Source: Anaerolineales bacterium (GTDB lineage Bacteria > Chloroflexota > Anaerolineae > Anaerolineales > Villigracilaceae). From it: 40,945 bases of DNA. The stretch is taken from the NCBI GenBank assembly GCA_016928525.1, contig JAFGKO010000323.1, positions 1-40,945 of the forward strand. The letters are read 5' to 3'. Position 1 is the first letter of the stretch, and the number at the start of each line of letters is the position of its first letter. The notes beneath the pieces are model-generated. The model was not told where the DNA came from. It did no database searches and saw nothing but the letters and a program-made list of their open reading frames with translations. Both the position numbers and the translations under genes were made by a program. Positions 26,001 to 33,958 of the stretch are shown here, in pieces.

Positions 26001-26876
26001 GTCGGCGTGGACGATATTGGCTTTGCAGCCTATCTGACCAAACCGCTCAAACCTTCGGCTCTTTTCGACGCCCTGGCCGGTATCTTTGCCCAACAGCCGG
26101 TTGCGGTACCCAAAACGGATACTGCCAAGCCTGCGCTCGATCCGGAGATGGCAAAAAAGCACCCGCTGCGCATCCTATTGGCAGAAGACAACCAGGTCAA
26201 CCAGAAACTGGCGTTACGCCTACTGGAGCAAATGGGGTACCGCGCTGATGTGGCCTCGAACGGGCTGGAGGCGGTTGAATCGGTCAACCGGCAGCACTAT
26301 GATGTGATCCTGATGGATGTGCAAATGCCTGAAATGGACGGGTTGGACGCCACGCGCGCCATCCGTAAACAAAATATCCGGCAGCCATACATTGTCGCTA
26401 TGACGGCCAATGCTATGCAAGGTGACCGCGAGATGTGCCTGGCTGCTGGCATGGAGTTTTATATCACCAAGCCCATACGCGTGCCTGAACTGGTGTCCGT
26501 GCTAAAGCTTGCAAAGAAAAGGGAAATAACTATGACGGGAAACATTGATCGTTCTGTGCTCTCGGCTCTATCCGACTCCGTGGGTAAAGATTTCATTAAT
26601 GAATTGATCGACACCTTTATGGAAGAAGCTCCAGGCATGTTCAACGAGATGCAGCAAGCTTTGGCTGCTGGCGATGTGGAAAGTTTCAGGCGCGCGGCTC
26701 ATTCGTTGAAGACGAATGCGAATACCTTCGGTGCAACAGAACTTGGCGAGAAGGCTAGGGAGTTGGAATATATGGCGCGTGAGAATAATCTGAACATTGG
26801 GAACAGGCTGGGTGAGCTTGAAGATACATACAGAAATGCAACCCAGGAATTAATAATATTGAAAGGGGATGCTTGA
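20079..26876 (+). CDS. Hybrid sensor histidine kinase with nine GAF domains, two receivers and HPt
   Basis: This 2265-residue protein starts at ATG 20079, set by GAGGAG eight bases upstream; the frame extends to 19893 but that part overlaps the promoter. No membrane segment is seen, so it is cytosolic. After a basic N-terminus come nine GAF units of about 170-180 residues starting near 50, 235, 412, 591, 754, 924, 1098, 1274 and 1452, linked by helices of the type [10 protein letters not shown]. Then come HisKA with [10 protein letters not shown] (His1649), HATPase_c ([32 protein letters not shown]), receiver 1 (Asp1938 in [11 protein letters not shown]), receiver 2 (Asp2080 in [11 protein letters not shown]) and an HPt (His2208 in [12 protein letters not shown]). 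The phosphorelay residues all appear intact. Its stop overlaps the receiver-cyclase start by one base, pointing to that protein as the output. The ligands of the GAF domains are unknown. Confidence 0.95.
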   Translation: MAKKSSTVNKAVEKPVGKVKGKRTVRVQAVKPPSNNNGIKPNPSQSLEQQLVQRETELQIINSIQQGLTAKLDMQTIYDLVGGKIGEIFNADSTYIGVYDRENQLVHPKYAVDRGYRLTFAEPFQMGKGYYTHVIRSCKSLLIGTNEEGSKLGGIPTPRPDTGKDLNESYLGVPLQIGDEVKGVVAVQSYRKNAFNEGDARLLATLANSMSVALENVRFFDETQRLLKETEERNAELAVINSVQHGLASKLEFQSIIDLIGNKVTEIFNAQATLISLYHPETSQIDHRYMIERGERIHFNKPVPIDKFRQRVVKTHQPWLINRDYQKITIEIGEEPVLEGEEPKSLLFVPMIVGEEVTGIISLQNLDVENAFSESDVRLLSTIAASMGVALENARLFEETQRLLKETEERNAELAIITSVQQGLASKLEIQAIYDLVGDKIREVLDAQGVVISYYDRPTNNIRFPYYLFRGERIQEPGFELGIGLTSQVIHTGKALVINENAAERFKELGAVFASSEREDTVKSWLGVPLVAGGQVTGVIHLENYEREHAYSDSDVRLLTTLAGSMSVALENARLFDETQRLLKETEQRAGELSAISTISQALVAETDLEAMIQLIGSQTRDTFDADIAYVAMLDAQTNLIHFPYNYGEDFDTLKLGEGLTSKIIQSGKPLLINKDIEERRKELGTSLVGKESLSYLGVPIQSGKETIGVLSVQSTTEEGVFDDDDLRLLTTIAANAGAAIHTAQLHAETQRRAREMATLAEIGNDIAASRDLEPVLERIAAHAKEILRVRDIAIYLREGDLLRVPVALGTYTDEIKAQVIALGQGITGSIAQSGVAELINDPAHDPRVIHVPGTPEEDDEHESMMVAPLTSRGQVIGVIGVWRPHSDKLFTQPDLDFLVSVARQTSIAIESARLYLETQRRAREMSALVDVGRDISASLEAETVLMSIVTHAKDLLNTDTSALFLPEGDGRTFRAIAVVGGIAEELRNETINLREGILGNIALQKAGEIVNDTNTDPRSVQIVGTEDTPDEHLMAVPLLSNENLKGLMAVWRIGKGKDFLETELEFLNSLSRQAVIAIQNAQLFADITETLEQQTATSEILRVIAESPTDVQPVLDVIAEHSVKLCKASYSNVHRTDGTMVYEAAQFNFSDKALEETSNFYPAPLARDRLSSTSILDRTIIHIPNLQNDPDIPEVTKYYVKGLNMGCVIMVPLMREGDAIGAIGVGKEDPNPFTEKQISLLQTFASQAVIAIENVRLFNETQSLLKETEQRATELQIINNVGQMLTEGLDLNSTIERVGERLREVLKVKDFGIIVFDEKIENAIARYVYRNDKRAADEILSVENIKLNMRLSARGGGRAWVVNRDAEKSWRKFGGTTEEAIPKSFVKLPLIAGGKLVGGITIADYEKEDAFTNISIGMLETIASNMGTAIQNARLFDETQRLLKQTEQRATELQIINNIGQTLTEGLDLNSTIERVGERLREALNIESIGIAAFDPKKDLVLAQYLYHKGKRLTPDQDTTEKFNEKFKFGIRFAARWGGRSWVVNTNAEKYYRKFDVVGLPKSFVMLPLLAGKEVIGGISIADYDKENAFTDLPIGMLETISSNMGTAIQNVRLFEETQRLFRDAEEARAVAETANEAKSAFLATMSHEIRTPMNAVIGMSGLLLDTKLDKEQLDYAETIRNSGDALLGIINDILDFSKIEAGKMELEQQPFDLRECVESALDLVAARAVEKGLDLAYMIDDGVPVGIYGDVTRLRQILLNLLSNAVKFTERGEVVLTVADSKSGVNELLFAVRDTGIGIPKDRIGRLFESFSQVDSSTTRKFGGTGLGLAISKRLAELMDGSMWVESDGKDKGATFSFTIQAKPAKVPERKARSLEEIRPALHGKRVLIVDDNKTNRRILMLQTRKWGMQPRETKSARQALRWLRQGEAFELAIFDLQMPEMDGVMLTREARKLTAAKSMPIILLTSLGRREVGVDDIGFAAYLTKPLKPSALFDALAGIFAQQPVAVPKTDTAKPALDPEMAKKHPLRILLAEDNQVNQKLALRLLEQMGYRADVASNGLEAVESVNRQHYDVILMDVQMPEMDGLDATRAIRKQNIRQPYIVAMTANAMQGDREMCLAAGMEFYITKPIRVPELVSVLKLAKKREITMTGNIDRSVLSALSDSVGKDFINELIDTFMEEAPGMFNEMQQALAAGDVESFRRAAHSLKTNANTFGATELGEKARELEYMARENNLNIGNRLGELEDTYRNATQELIILKGDA
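23883..24454 (+). repeat. 38-bp direct repeat marking duplication of GAF 8 and GAF 9
   Basis: The same 38 bases, beginning accgaacaacgcgccaca, occur at 23883-23920 and 24417-24454, 534 bp (178 codons) apart and in the same frame. They encode the linker [13 protein letters not shown] of GAF 8 and GAF 9. The identity suggests recent duplication or gene conversion within the kinase gene. Less exact copies of the linker occur between GAF units 1-4. Confidence 0.85.
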
Positions 26877-27916
26877 TGGGAAACGCTCACAAGCCTGGGC
26901 GCTTGCTTGTGGTCGATGATAATAAAGTCAATCGCATTTTGATGGCTCGCAGCCTGGAACAACAAGGCCATACAGTCGAAATGGCGGAGAATGGAAAGAA
27001 CGGGTTGGAAAAGCTACGTTCCCAGACTTTCGATCTGGTCCTTTTGGATATCGAAATGCCCGAAATGGACGGTTTTCAGGTGCTGGAGGCCTGCCTGAAT
27101 GACACCGATCTGCGCAACATCCCGATCATCATGACTTCCTCGATGGATGAGTTGGATAGCGTTGTCAAGTGCATTGAATTAGGCGCTGAAGATTACCTGA
27201 GTAAGCCGGTCAACCCCGTATTGTTGCGAGCGCGCATCAATGCCAGCCTGGAGAAGAAACGTCTGCGAGATGAGCAGCGGAAACTGTTCCGCACCTTTGC
27301 AACCGAGGAAGTAGCCGAAGAACTGATGAAAACGGGCTTTTCTCTCGGCGGTAAACGCGTCAATGGATCGGCCATGTTTACGGATATCCGTTCCTTTACA
27401 AGCCTGGCCGAATCGCAAGACCCTACCGATACGATTGATTTGCTGAACAGCTATTATGCCTTGATGTTCGAAGCGATCACGGGGAACGGCGGTACGGTCA
27501 ATCAGATGCTGGGTGATGGATTGATGGCGATCTTTGGCGTGCCTACCCCGCAAGAGGATCATGCCGGACGCGCAGTACGCGCCGCCTTGGAAATGATGGA
27601 CTTGCTCGATGCATTCAACCAGCAACAGAAAATGCAGAACAAGCCGCAGATCAAAATTGGTATTGGCATCGCATCCGGTCAAATGATCGCTGGGTTTGCT
27701 GGAACCCAGAATCGCGCCACCTACACATGCGTTGGTGATACAGTCAACCTGGCCGCGCGTATCGAGGACCACACCAAGCAGGTAGGCAAGCCAATCTTGA
27801 TCGACAAGTTCACTCGCACGGGCCTGCCCGAAAGCATACGGGTTGAAGATTTAGGGGAGGTTACATTCAAGGGAAAAAATCAGGCGGTCAATATTTTTGC
27901 CGTCAGCCAGGATTAG
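26876..27916 (+). CDS. Receiver domain-class III nucleotide cyclase
   Basis: The protein has 346 residues. The start ATG shares one base with the kinase stop (TGATG) and has AAAGGGG upstream, indicating translational coupling. Residues 8-125 are a receiver with phosphoacceptor Asp58 (LVLLDIEMPEMDG) and LSKP. A short helix leads to a class III cyclase domain at about 160-335 with metal ligands Asp170 (MFTDIRSFT) and Asp214 (MLGDGLMAIFG), plus Asp288, Asn291 and Arg295 in VGDTVNLAARI. At the usual adenine-selecting lysine, four residues before Asp214, there is Gln210. Some mycobacterial adenylyl cyclases tolerate such changes, so cAMP remains the likely product, but cGMP cannot be excluded. It is the probable target of the kinase phosphorelay. 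Confidence 0.92.
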   Translation: MGNAHKPGRLLVVDDNKVNRILMARSLEQQGHTVEMAENGKNGLEKLRSQTFDLVLLDIEMPEMDGFQVLEACLNDTDLRNIPIIMTSSMDELDSVVKCIELGAEDYLSKPVNPVLLRARINASLEKKRLRDEQRKLFRTFATEEVAEELMKTGFSLGGKRVNGSAMFTDIRSFTSLAESQDPTDTIDLLNSYYALMFEAITGNGGTVNQMLGDGLMAIFGVPTPQEDHAGRAVRAALEMMDLLDAFNQQQKMQNKPQIKIGIGIASGQMIAGFAGTQNRATYTCVGDTVNLAARIEDHTKQVGKPILIDKFTRTGLPESIRVEDLGEVTFKGKNQAVNIFAVSQD

Positions 27917-28593
27917 CCCTGAACCTGAACACGTGATAACTGGAACACTGCAATTGCAAAAGCCACTTCCACATTGAAGGAGCGTTTATGCCCGCGCATG
28001 GGGATATGAACGACCTGGTCACACAGGTCTAGCAGTCCGGGGTCGACGCCAGTCACTTCGTTGCCAAGGATGAGAACGTCTTTCGACTTCATAACGCGTT
28101 GCTCATTCTCACCCTTCGACTGCACTGTGCTCAGTTCAGGGAGGAGAGCGGTGATGGGCATTGCGCGCGGGTCTTGTTCGAGCGCGATCAACCTGTAATC
28201 TTCATCCTTCAACTTTTTGGCTGTTTCCAGCGCGTTGCGGGAATACTCCCAGGCTACAGTCTCTTCTGCGCCAAGTGATGTTTTGCGCACCGCTTCATTG
28301 TCAGGCGTGGGGGTGATGCCGCACAGGTAAAGCTTGCTGACACCCAGCCCATCCGCCGTACGGAAGATGGAACCTACATTCCAGGCCGAACGGATATTGT
28401 CGAGTAGCGCTTCCAGTTGAATCTCGGGTTCGTTCGCAGGTGTGGCAGTTTCCGGGGTGATTTGACGCGTCAATACTTGTTGTGTGGTTCCCAGGCAAAT
28501 AGGGCAGCGATTTCCAAATGAGTGATCCGGGGTTAATGGATATCGTAGTCCACAATTCTGGCATAGGCGAATTTCAAAGGATGTTACACTCAT
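27913..28593 (-). CDS. SpoU/TrmH-family RNA 2'-O-methyltransferase with N-terminal zinc ribbon
   Basis: The product has 226 residues from ATG 28593; a longer frame to 28677 would cross the divergent promoter region. A zinc ribbon (Cys11, Cys14, Cys30, Cys33) precedes the SPOUT domain. The three SpoU motifs are visible: NIRSAWNVGSIFRTADGLGV, LILGNEVTGVDPGLLD and VHIPMRGHKRSFNVEVAFAIA. In the last, the usual SLN is SFN. These enzymes transfer methyl from S-adenosylmethionine to a ribose 2'-OH in tRNA or rRNA through a trefoil knot. The target is not predictable. TATAAT ends six bases before the ATG, compatible with a leaderless mRNA. Its stop overlaps the convergent receiver-cyclase stop by four bases. 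Confidence 0.9.
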   Translation of the reverse strand: MSVTSFEIRLCQNCGLRYPLTPDHSFGNRCPICLGTTQQVLTRQITPETATPANEPEIQLEALLDNIRSAWNVGSIFRTADGLGVSKLYLCGITPTPDNEAVRKTSLGAEETVAWEYSRNALETAKKLKDEDYRLIALEQDPRAMPITALLPELSTVQSKGENEQRVMKSKDVLILGNEVTGVDPGLLDLCDQVVHIPMRGHKRSFNVEVAFAIAVFQLSRVQVQG

Positions 28594-28656
28594 ACGCCGA
28601 TTATATTCAATCTTCAAACGTACATGGTGTAAAATCGAAATGTCGAGAAATCCTTC

Positions 28657-31600
28657 ATGCGCCAACTTGTCCCTCACTTTATCCTAAACCAATATCGATC
28701 AGGTCAGTTTTCCGGTTCGTTGGAAGCGGCAGGCTTATTTATCGACCTGTCGGGTTTTTCGAAGATGGCAGATATACTGTTTGGTTACGAACAACGAGGC
28801 GCTGAAACCCTCGCCGAGGTCGTGCGCACGATTTTTGAGCCGATGGTAGAGGCGGTTTATTCCCAGGGTGGATTTGTAGCCGGTTATTCGGGGGATGCCT
28901 TTACTGCGATTTTTACCGAGCAGCAGGATCGAGAACCGGCCATCTTCCGTTGTCTGGATGCGGCTGTCAGGATGCAAGCCCATGTGCGCGATCACCCCCG
29001 GGCTGAAACCGCTTTTGGTAACTATCCTATTTCTGCCAGAGTGGGAATTAGCTATGGGGAAGCCAACTGGAATATTCTTAAATCGTCGAACGGTAATCAG
29101 GCTACTTATTATATTCATGGCTCAAGCGTGAACGAGGCAGTTGCAGCTGAGGAAAGCGCAGGCCCAGGGGAGATTCTGGCAGATCGTTTGGCCTACGAGC
29201 GTTTAAGAGGAATTGTAGATGGACAGCGAATTGGTGAATGTTATCGTCTGTCCGATGTGTGCACCGAACTTCCCAAGCCTCGCCCCTTTTCGGACCCTTT
29301 GCCTGCTTCCGACGAATTGGGTGCTTTCATCCCCGAAACGGTCATAAACTCGCCTACCGTTGGGGAATTCCGTCAAATCGTAAACCTATTTATTGATATC
29401 CCAATTAATCCAACGGACGATTCAGTTGTGACTTCATTTATGGATATTGTTTTCAAATTGCAGGAGCGATATGGCGGCTATTTCTTGCGACCAGAGATCA
29501 GCGATAAGGGCTTTAATTTATTGATGTTTTGGGGCGCGCCAACTGCCCATGAGACAGATATCGATCGCGCCCTGAATTTTGTTCTTGATCTGAAAACGCG
29601 ATCTGGGCTTCCCATCAAAGCGGGAATCACCTACTTGACATCTTACGCGGGTTTGATAGGAGCGCAACTGCGTGAAGATTACACTGCCTATGGATGGGGT
29701 GTGAACTTGGCGGCGCGTTTTATGAAGATGGCAGCCCCGAGTGAAGTATGGATTGATGAAGCGGTGGCCCGTCGCGCAGAACGGCATTTTGAAGTCAAAT
29801 TCCGGGATAATTTTGCATTCAAAGGTTTTACACGCAAGCAAAAAGTCTTCACTTTGATTGGCCGTAAGGAACCCGCAGATTTGGTTTTTCACGGAGAATT
29901 GATCGGCCGGGATCAGGAACTCAGGCAACTCTCGGCATTTGTTAAACCAATATTTACCAATCAATTTGCGGGCGTCCTCGTCGTTCAGGGCGAAGCGGGA
30001 ATTGGCAAGAGCCGCCTTGTCCATGCATTTCAAGGTTCTGATGAATTTAGGGAGAACCCGGGCCATTGGTTAATTTGTCAGACTGATGAGATATTGCGTC
30101 AATCTTTGAATCCATTCAAAGGCTGGCTTTTCAAGCGCTTTTCGGTCTCAGAAGCCCAATCTGAAATTACCAACCTGGAGAACTTCAATACACGGTTGCA
30201 AACATTGGTTGACGCAACTCCCGTTTCGCATCTTGCCGCGGAGTTAGAGCGCACAAGTTCTGTTCTGGCGGCTTTGTTGGGACTTTCTCAACCAGACTCT
30301 TTGTACGAACAGTTGGATGCAAAAGAGCGTTATGAAAATACTTTTATTGCCTTAAGTACATTGTTGCGAGCAGAAAGCTTGCGAATGCCACTGATTCTGT
30401 TTATTGAAGATATCCAATGGCTGGATGATGATACACGCGCGTTTCTACCCTATTTTGTCCGTGCGATTTTGGCGGAGTCGGATATAACTTATCCTATTGC
30501 GATCCTGGCTACTCGGCGTCCTGCAGGTGAGCCTCTACAATTTGATGAAGTGCTTGAAACCCGATTTCTGACTCTGGATAGACTTTCTGCGAACAACCTT
30601 TCTCGCCTTGCTAAGTATATTCTTGGCAGACCCATTAGCGCATCGTTATTAGACTTGTTAGAGCGGCGCACTGAGGGAAATCCGTTTTTTGCGGAGCAGA
30701 TATTACGTTATCTCTTCGAAAAAAAACTGCTTATACAAAACCAGGATGGCCTTTTTGATTCCGATTCGCGTGCGGAACGGTCTCTTCCCTTGGACGTAGG
30801 CGCCGTACTTATCAGTCGTCTCGATAGCCTTGCTCAGGATGTTCGTGACGTTGCGCAAACAGCTTCGATCCTTGGTCGGGAGTTTGAAGTCCCGCTATTG
30901 GCCAGGATGCTCCAAGGGGATGTTGACCTGTCGAAAAAGATTGCTCATGCTGCGGATGCTGAGATATGGTTCCCGCTGGATCAAATGCGATATATCTTCC
31001 GCCATGCCCTGTTGCGCGATGCTGCATACTCCATGCAATTGCTTACCCGTCAACGGGAATTACATGCCTTAGCGGTCTCTGCCATGGAAATACTCTACGT
31101 GAACGAGTTGGAGCTGCATTATGGTGAATTGGCCTATCATGCCGAACGTGCCAATTTGGTCGAGAAGGCGCTGATGTATTTACCTCTAGCGGGCAAAGCG
31201 GCTGCAAGTGTCTACCAGAACAGGCAAGCAGTGGATTATTTTAGCCGGGCGCTGATGTTACTTTCCTCAAGAAATTTGCGTGCGCAATTTGATCTTCATT
31301 TATCGCGAGCCAAACTGTATGGCCTTGTTGGAGAGCGTATTTTGCAAGTCCAGGATTTGGATGTATTGGAAAGGCTTTCGCGCCAATTGGGTCAAGACGC
31401 GCTGCTTGCCCAGATCTGGGTGATGGGAGCAGATTTTGCATATGCCACCAGTAACTATCCATACGCTATTGAAAAAGCAGGACAGGCATTAAGCCTGGCC
31501 AAATCGGTTGGAGAGGAAGGTGTAGCCTTAGATGCATACCGGGTTTTGTCGTTAGCGCTGCTGAGGCAAGGGAGGCTGGATGAGGCGATGCAGCACGCAG

Positions 31601-32580
31601 AGGAAGGACTCCAGATCGTTCGTCGCCTGGGCGGGCGAGTAGAGGAGGGAAAAATCTTGAACTCAATGGGCTTGATTGCCCTCGAACAAAAAGAGCCTGC
31701 AAGCGCAAGGGCTTATTTTGAGCAGGCCTTAAGCATTGCGCGCGAGACATCCAACCGCGGCTTGGAGACGAAGTCTTTGAACAATTTAGGCACCTCGGCA
31801 GGCTATATTCAAGGCGATTATGCTGCTGCTCGTGAATATTATGAACAGGCTTTTTTAATTGCTAAAGAACGGGGTGACCGTTCTCTACAAAGCGCGGCTT
31901 TAGGAAATTTGGGTTGGGTAGCTGGTATGCAAGGAGATTTCGATTCTGCGCGCTCATTTCATGAACAGGCGTTGTCGCTGGCGCGCGAGGTTGGGGATCT
32001 GTATCATGAAGCATATACATTGATCAATTTGAGCGCCGTTGCGTTTCACCAGAAAGAAATTCGGGATGCGATAAATTATGCGCAGCGGGCAAATGACTTG
32101 TCAAATAGAATTGGGGACCGGCCAGGCGCAGCATGGTCGTTATTGTATTTGGGTCATGCCTATTTGCTTGATAAAAATACAAAATTGGCCGGGGATTCCT
32201 ATTTGGAGTCAGTCGCTATCCGTGAAGAGCTTGATCAGAAAAACCTAGCGATGGAACCCACTGCAGGATTGATCCAGGTTGCACTGGAGATGAATGATCT
32301 TTCAGTTGCAAGGAGTGAAACAGAAAAGATACTTCGGCATTTAGAAAATGGCGGCACATTTGAAGGCGCTGAGGAACCGCTACGCATTTATTGTGCCTGT
32401 TATCAGGCTTTGCAAAAATTACGAGACCCACGCTCCGATACTATACTCCAAGAAGCAGTAAAGTTATTGGAAATGCAGGTCTCTAAGTTGCAGGACGCTA
32501 AAGCGCGCCAGATGTTTATCCAAAACGTTCCCTGTCGGCGCGCTATCAATGAGGCCTGGCAAAATTTACGGAGGGATTAA
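28657..32580 (+). CDS. Soluble-adenylyl-cyclase-like protein: two cyclase domains, AAA ATPase and TPR repeats
   Basis: The 1307-residue cytosolic protein has an N-terminal cyclase domain C1 (about 20-200) with Asp30 (FIDLSGFSKM) and Asp80 (GYSGDAFTAIF), a second cyclase domain C2 (about 235-405) with YGWGVNLAARF (Asn350, Arg354), an AAA/STAND ATPase from about 415 to 700 with Walker A GEAGIGKSRL (Lys451) and Walker B LILFIEDIQWLD, and TPR repeats from about 820 to 1200. This is the plan of mammalian ADCY10 and related bacterial class IIIb cyclases. Metal ligands are in C1 and transition-state residues in C2, so one composite active site is expected; the lysine before Asp80 is missing (VAGYSGD). 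No strong ribosome-binding site is seen at this start. The signal sensed through the ATPase/TPR part is unknown. Confidence 0.9.
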   Translation: MRQLVPHFILNQYRSGQFSGSLEAAGLFIDLSGFSKMADILFGYEQRGAETLAEVVRTIFEPMVEAVYSQGGFVAGYSGDAFTAIFTEQQDREPAIFRCLDAAVRMQAHVRDHPRAETAFGNYPISARVGISYGEANWNILKSSNGNQATYYIHGSSVNEAVAAEESAGPGEILADRLAYERLRGIVDGQRIGECYRLSDVCTELPKPRPFSDPLPASDELGAFIPETVINSPTVGEFRQIVNLFIDIPINPTDDSVVTSFMDIVFKLQERYGGYFLRPEISDKGFNLLMFWGAPTAHETDIDRALNFVLDLKTRSGLPIKAGITYLTSYAGLIGAQLREDYTAYGWGVNLAARFMKMAAPSEVWIDEAVARRAERHFEVKFRDNFAFKGFTRKQKVFTLIGRKEPADLVFHGELIGRDQELRQLSAFVKPIFTNQFAGVLVVQGEAGIGKSRLVHAFQGSDEFRENPGHWLICQTDEILRQSLNPFKGWLFKRFSVSEAQSEITNLENFNTRLQTLVDATPVSHLAAELERTSSVLAALLGLSQPDSLYEQLDAKERYENTFIALSTLLRAESLRMPLILFIEDIQWLDDDTRAFLPYFVRAILAESDITYPIAILATRRPAGEPLQFDEVLETRFLTLDRLSANNLSRLAKYILGRPISASLLDLLERRTEGNPFFAEQILRYLFEKKLLIQNQDGLFDSDSRAERSLPLDVGAVLISRLDSLAQDVRDVAQTASILGREFEVPLLARMLQGDVDLSKKIAHAADAEIWFPLDQMRYIFRHALLRDAAYSMQLLTRQRELHALAVSAMEILYVNELELHYGELAYHAERANLVEKALMYLPLAGKAAASVYQNRQAVDYFSRALMLLSSRNLRAQFDLHLSRAKLYGLVGERILQVQDLDVLERLSRQLGQDALLAQIWVMGADFAYATSNYPYAIEKAGQALSLAKSVGEEGVALDAYRVLSLALLRQGRLDEAMQHAEEGLQIVRRLGGRVEEGKILNSMGLIALEQKEPASARAYFEQALSIARETSNRGLETKSLNNLGTSAGYIQGDYAAAREYYEQAFLIAKERGDRSLQSAALGNLGWVAGMQGDFDSARSFHEQALSLAREVGDLYHEAYTLINLSAVAFHQKEIRDAINYAQRANDLSNRIGDRPGAAWSLLYLGHAYLLDKNTKLAGDSYLESVAIREELDQKNLAMEPTAGLIQVALEMNDLSVARSETEKILRHLENGGTFEGAEEPLRIYCACYQALQKLRDPRSDTILQEAVKLLEMQVSKLQDAKARQMFIQNVPCRRAINEAWQNLRRD

Positions 32581-32586
32581 GCCAGA

Positions 32587-33006
32587 TTAGCCGGTGCCAA
32601 TGGGCGGATCACCCGCTCTGAGTGTGAATGATATGTTGTTGCCTTTCGTTTCATATGAAATTTGATTGAGATTGTTGTTGTAATATGCATATAAATTTTT
32701 GCCTTCAGGAACATCTGCCTTCTTTAGTGTAACTGTATAACCCACGTTAGCATATTTGCCTCTTTTGTTTGGTTTGCTGTTATCTTTGATATAAATGGCA
32801 AAGCAAGCGAACCAATCTATGGGGTTGCCCGAAGGCGTTTGACCGGGAAGATCGGGCGCTTTCTCTTTCAAGCTTGAAAGGTCGGCGTCGAATTCGGTTA
32901 CGATGAAGTCGTCATCATTGCCAGCTAACTCCAATACCAGATCTTTGTTGTTTTTGCCTTTGATTTTATACTTTTTATCCTTTGGAGTGACATCTTTTTG
33001 TCCCAT
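32587..33006 (-). CDS. Hypothetical protein, unrecognised
   Basis: The 139-residue, Lys/Asn/Asp-rich protein is preceded by an excellent ribosome-binding site (AAAAGGAGATAAAA before the ATG), so it is very probably expressed. There is no signal peptide, membrane segment or known motif. The second half alternates hydrophobic and polar residues (YANVGYTVTLKKADV, NISFTLRAGDPPIG), as in a small beta-sandwich. It is more A+T rich than its neighbours and lies six bases from the end of the convergent cyclase-AAA gene. I do not recognise a family; a secretion-independent small beta protein of accessory origin is a guess. Confidence 0.7.
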   Translation of the reverse strand: MGQKDVTPKDKKYKIKGKNNKDLVLELAGNDDDFIVTEFDADLSSLKEKAPDLPGQTPSGNPIDWFACFAIYIKDNSKPNKRGKYANVGYTVTLKKADVPEGKNLYAYYNNNLNQISYETKGNNISFTLRAGDPPIGTG

Positions 33007-33068
33007 TTTTATCTCCTTTTATTATGGCTTATCTATCTGAATTATAGTCCAGTTTGTCAGAAAAATTC

Positions 33069-33641
33069 ATGCGGTACATCCTCTTTAACAAACCCTTTGG
33101 TGTGCTTTCGCAATTTACGGACGAAGGCACGGGGCATCCTACGCTGAAACAATATATCGACGTTCCGAATGTCTACGCGGCGGGTCGTCTTGACCGTGAT
33201 TCGGAAGGTCTGCTGCTGCTTACGGATGACGGGTTGTTCATCAAGCATTTAACCGACCCAAAGCATCATATCGAGAAAACATACTGGGTGCTTGTGGAAG
33301 GAGAACCAACCTCGGAAGCGCTGAGTCGCCTGGAAAACGGTGTGCCGCTCAGGGGATATACGACGCGAGCGGCGAAGGTCCGCATCATGCCGGACCCGAA
33401 CCTGCCACCACGCTCCAAGCCGGTCACCCCGCATGGCCTCACTTTCTGGTTGGAAATCAATTTACACGAGGGCAAGAAACGCCAAATCCGTCACATGACG
33501 GCTGCGGTTGGGCTGTTCACGCTGCGCCTGGCGCGAGTGGCCATCGGGCCTGTTCGGTTGGGGGATTTAAAAGTGGGAGAATGGCGAGAGCTTACGGTAA
33601 ATGAACTGAAGACCTTGCAAAGGCTTGTCCTGCGGGTATAA
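33069..33641 (+). CDS. rluE: 23S rRNA pseudouridine synthase, RluE/RsuA family
   Basis: The protein has 190 residues from ATG 33069; TTG at 33054 would add five. It begins directly with the catalytic fold (MRYILFNKPFGVLSQFT), lacking the S4 domain of RsuA or RluB, as in RluE. The catalytic Asp42 lies in AAGRLDRDSEGLLLLT. Further family elements are KTYWVLVEG, LHEGKKRQIRHMTAAVGLFTLRLARVAIG and the closing VGEWRELT. RluE makes pseudouridine 2457 in 23S rRNA of Escherichia coli; the same target is inferred by similarity of layout. The symbol is by family likeness. It is convergent with the HdrC-like gene (29 bases between). Confidence 0.88.
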   Translation: MRYILFNKPFGVLSQFTDEGTGHPTLKQYIDVPNVYAAGRLDRDSEGLLLLTDDGLFIKHLTDPKHHIEKTYWVLVEGEPTSEALSRLENGVPLRGYTTRAAKVRIMPDPNLPPRSKPVTPHGLTFWLEINLHEGKKRQIRHMTAAVGLFTLRLARVAIGPVRLGDLKVGEWRELTVNELKTLQRLVLRV

Positions 33642-33670
33642 CCCGAAAGATCAACTTCGCAAGGCTTGTT

Positions 33671-33952
33671 TCAAACAATACCCCTGCGTTGTGCTTCTGC
33701 GCGCAATGCCCGCATAACAGCGGCAATATCGATCCCGCGATGACAGGCCAAACGCGCTTTGGCAAGCACACAGTCCGACCAGAGCGTACGAGACGTCAGG
33801 ATTTCATCGTCGTCGAACATGATCATCTGGATCATGCTGCCGACGGGCATATCCATATCATCAGGGCAGGAGACCTCGCAGTCCAGGCAAGCCTGGCAAC
33901 GAGCGACATCCTGTCCTGATGCTTCTTTGACAATGCGTTTCAGGCTGGGCAT
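33671..33952 (-). CDS. Small HdrC-like [4Fe-4S] protein
   Basis: The 93-residue protein has one complete cluster motif, Cys19, Cys22, Cys25, Cys29 (CQACLDCEVSCPDDMDMPVG), resembling the first cluster of heterodisulfide reductase subunit C. At the place of the second cluster only Cys61 and Cys70 remain (DCVLAKARLACHRGID), so it probably binds a single [4Fe-4S] cluster. It starts six bases after the MetV-MetF stop. In acetogens such as Moorella, MetF and MetV are encoded with HdrABC, so an electron-transfer role for the methylene-THF reductase is the natural inference. No other Hdr subunit is in the window on this side. Confidence 0.82.
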   Translation of the reverse strand: MPSLKRIVKEASGQDVARCQACLDCEVSCPDDMDMPVGSMIQMIMFDDDEILTSRTLWSDCVLAKARLACHRGIDIAAVMRALRAEAQRRGIV

Positions 33953-33958
33953 GTTATC

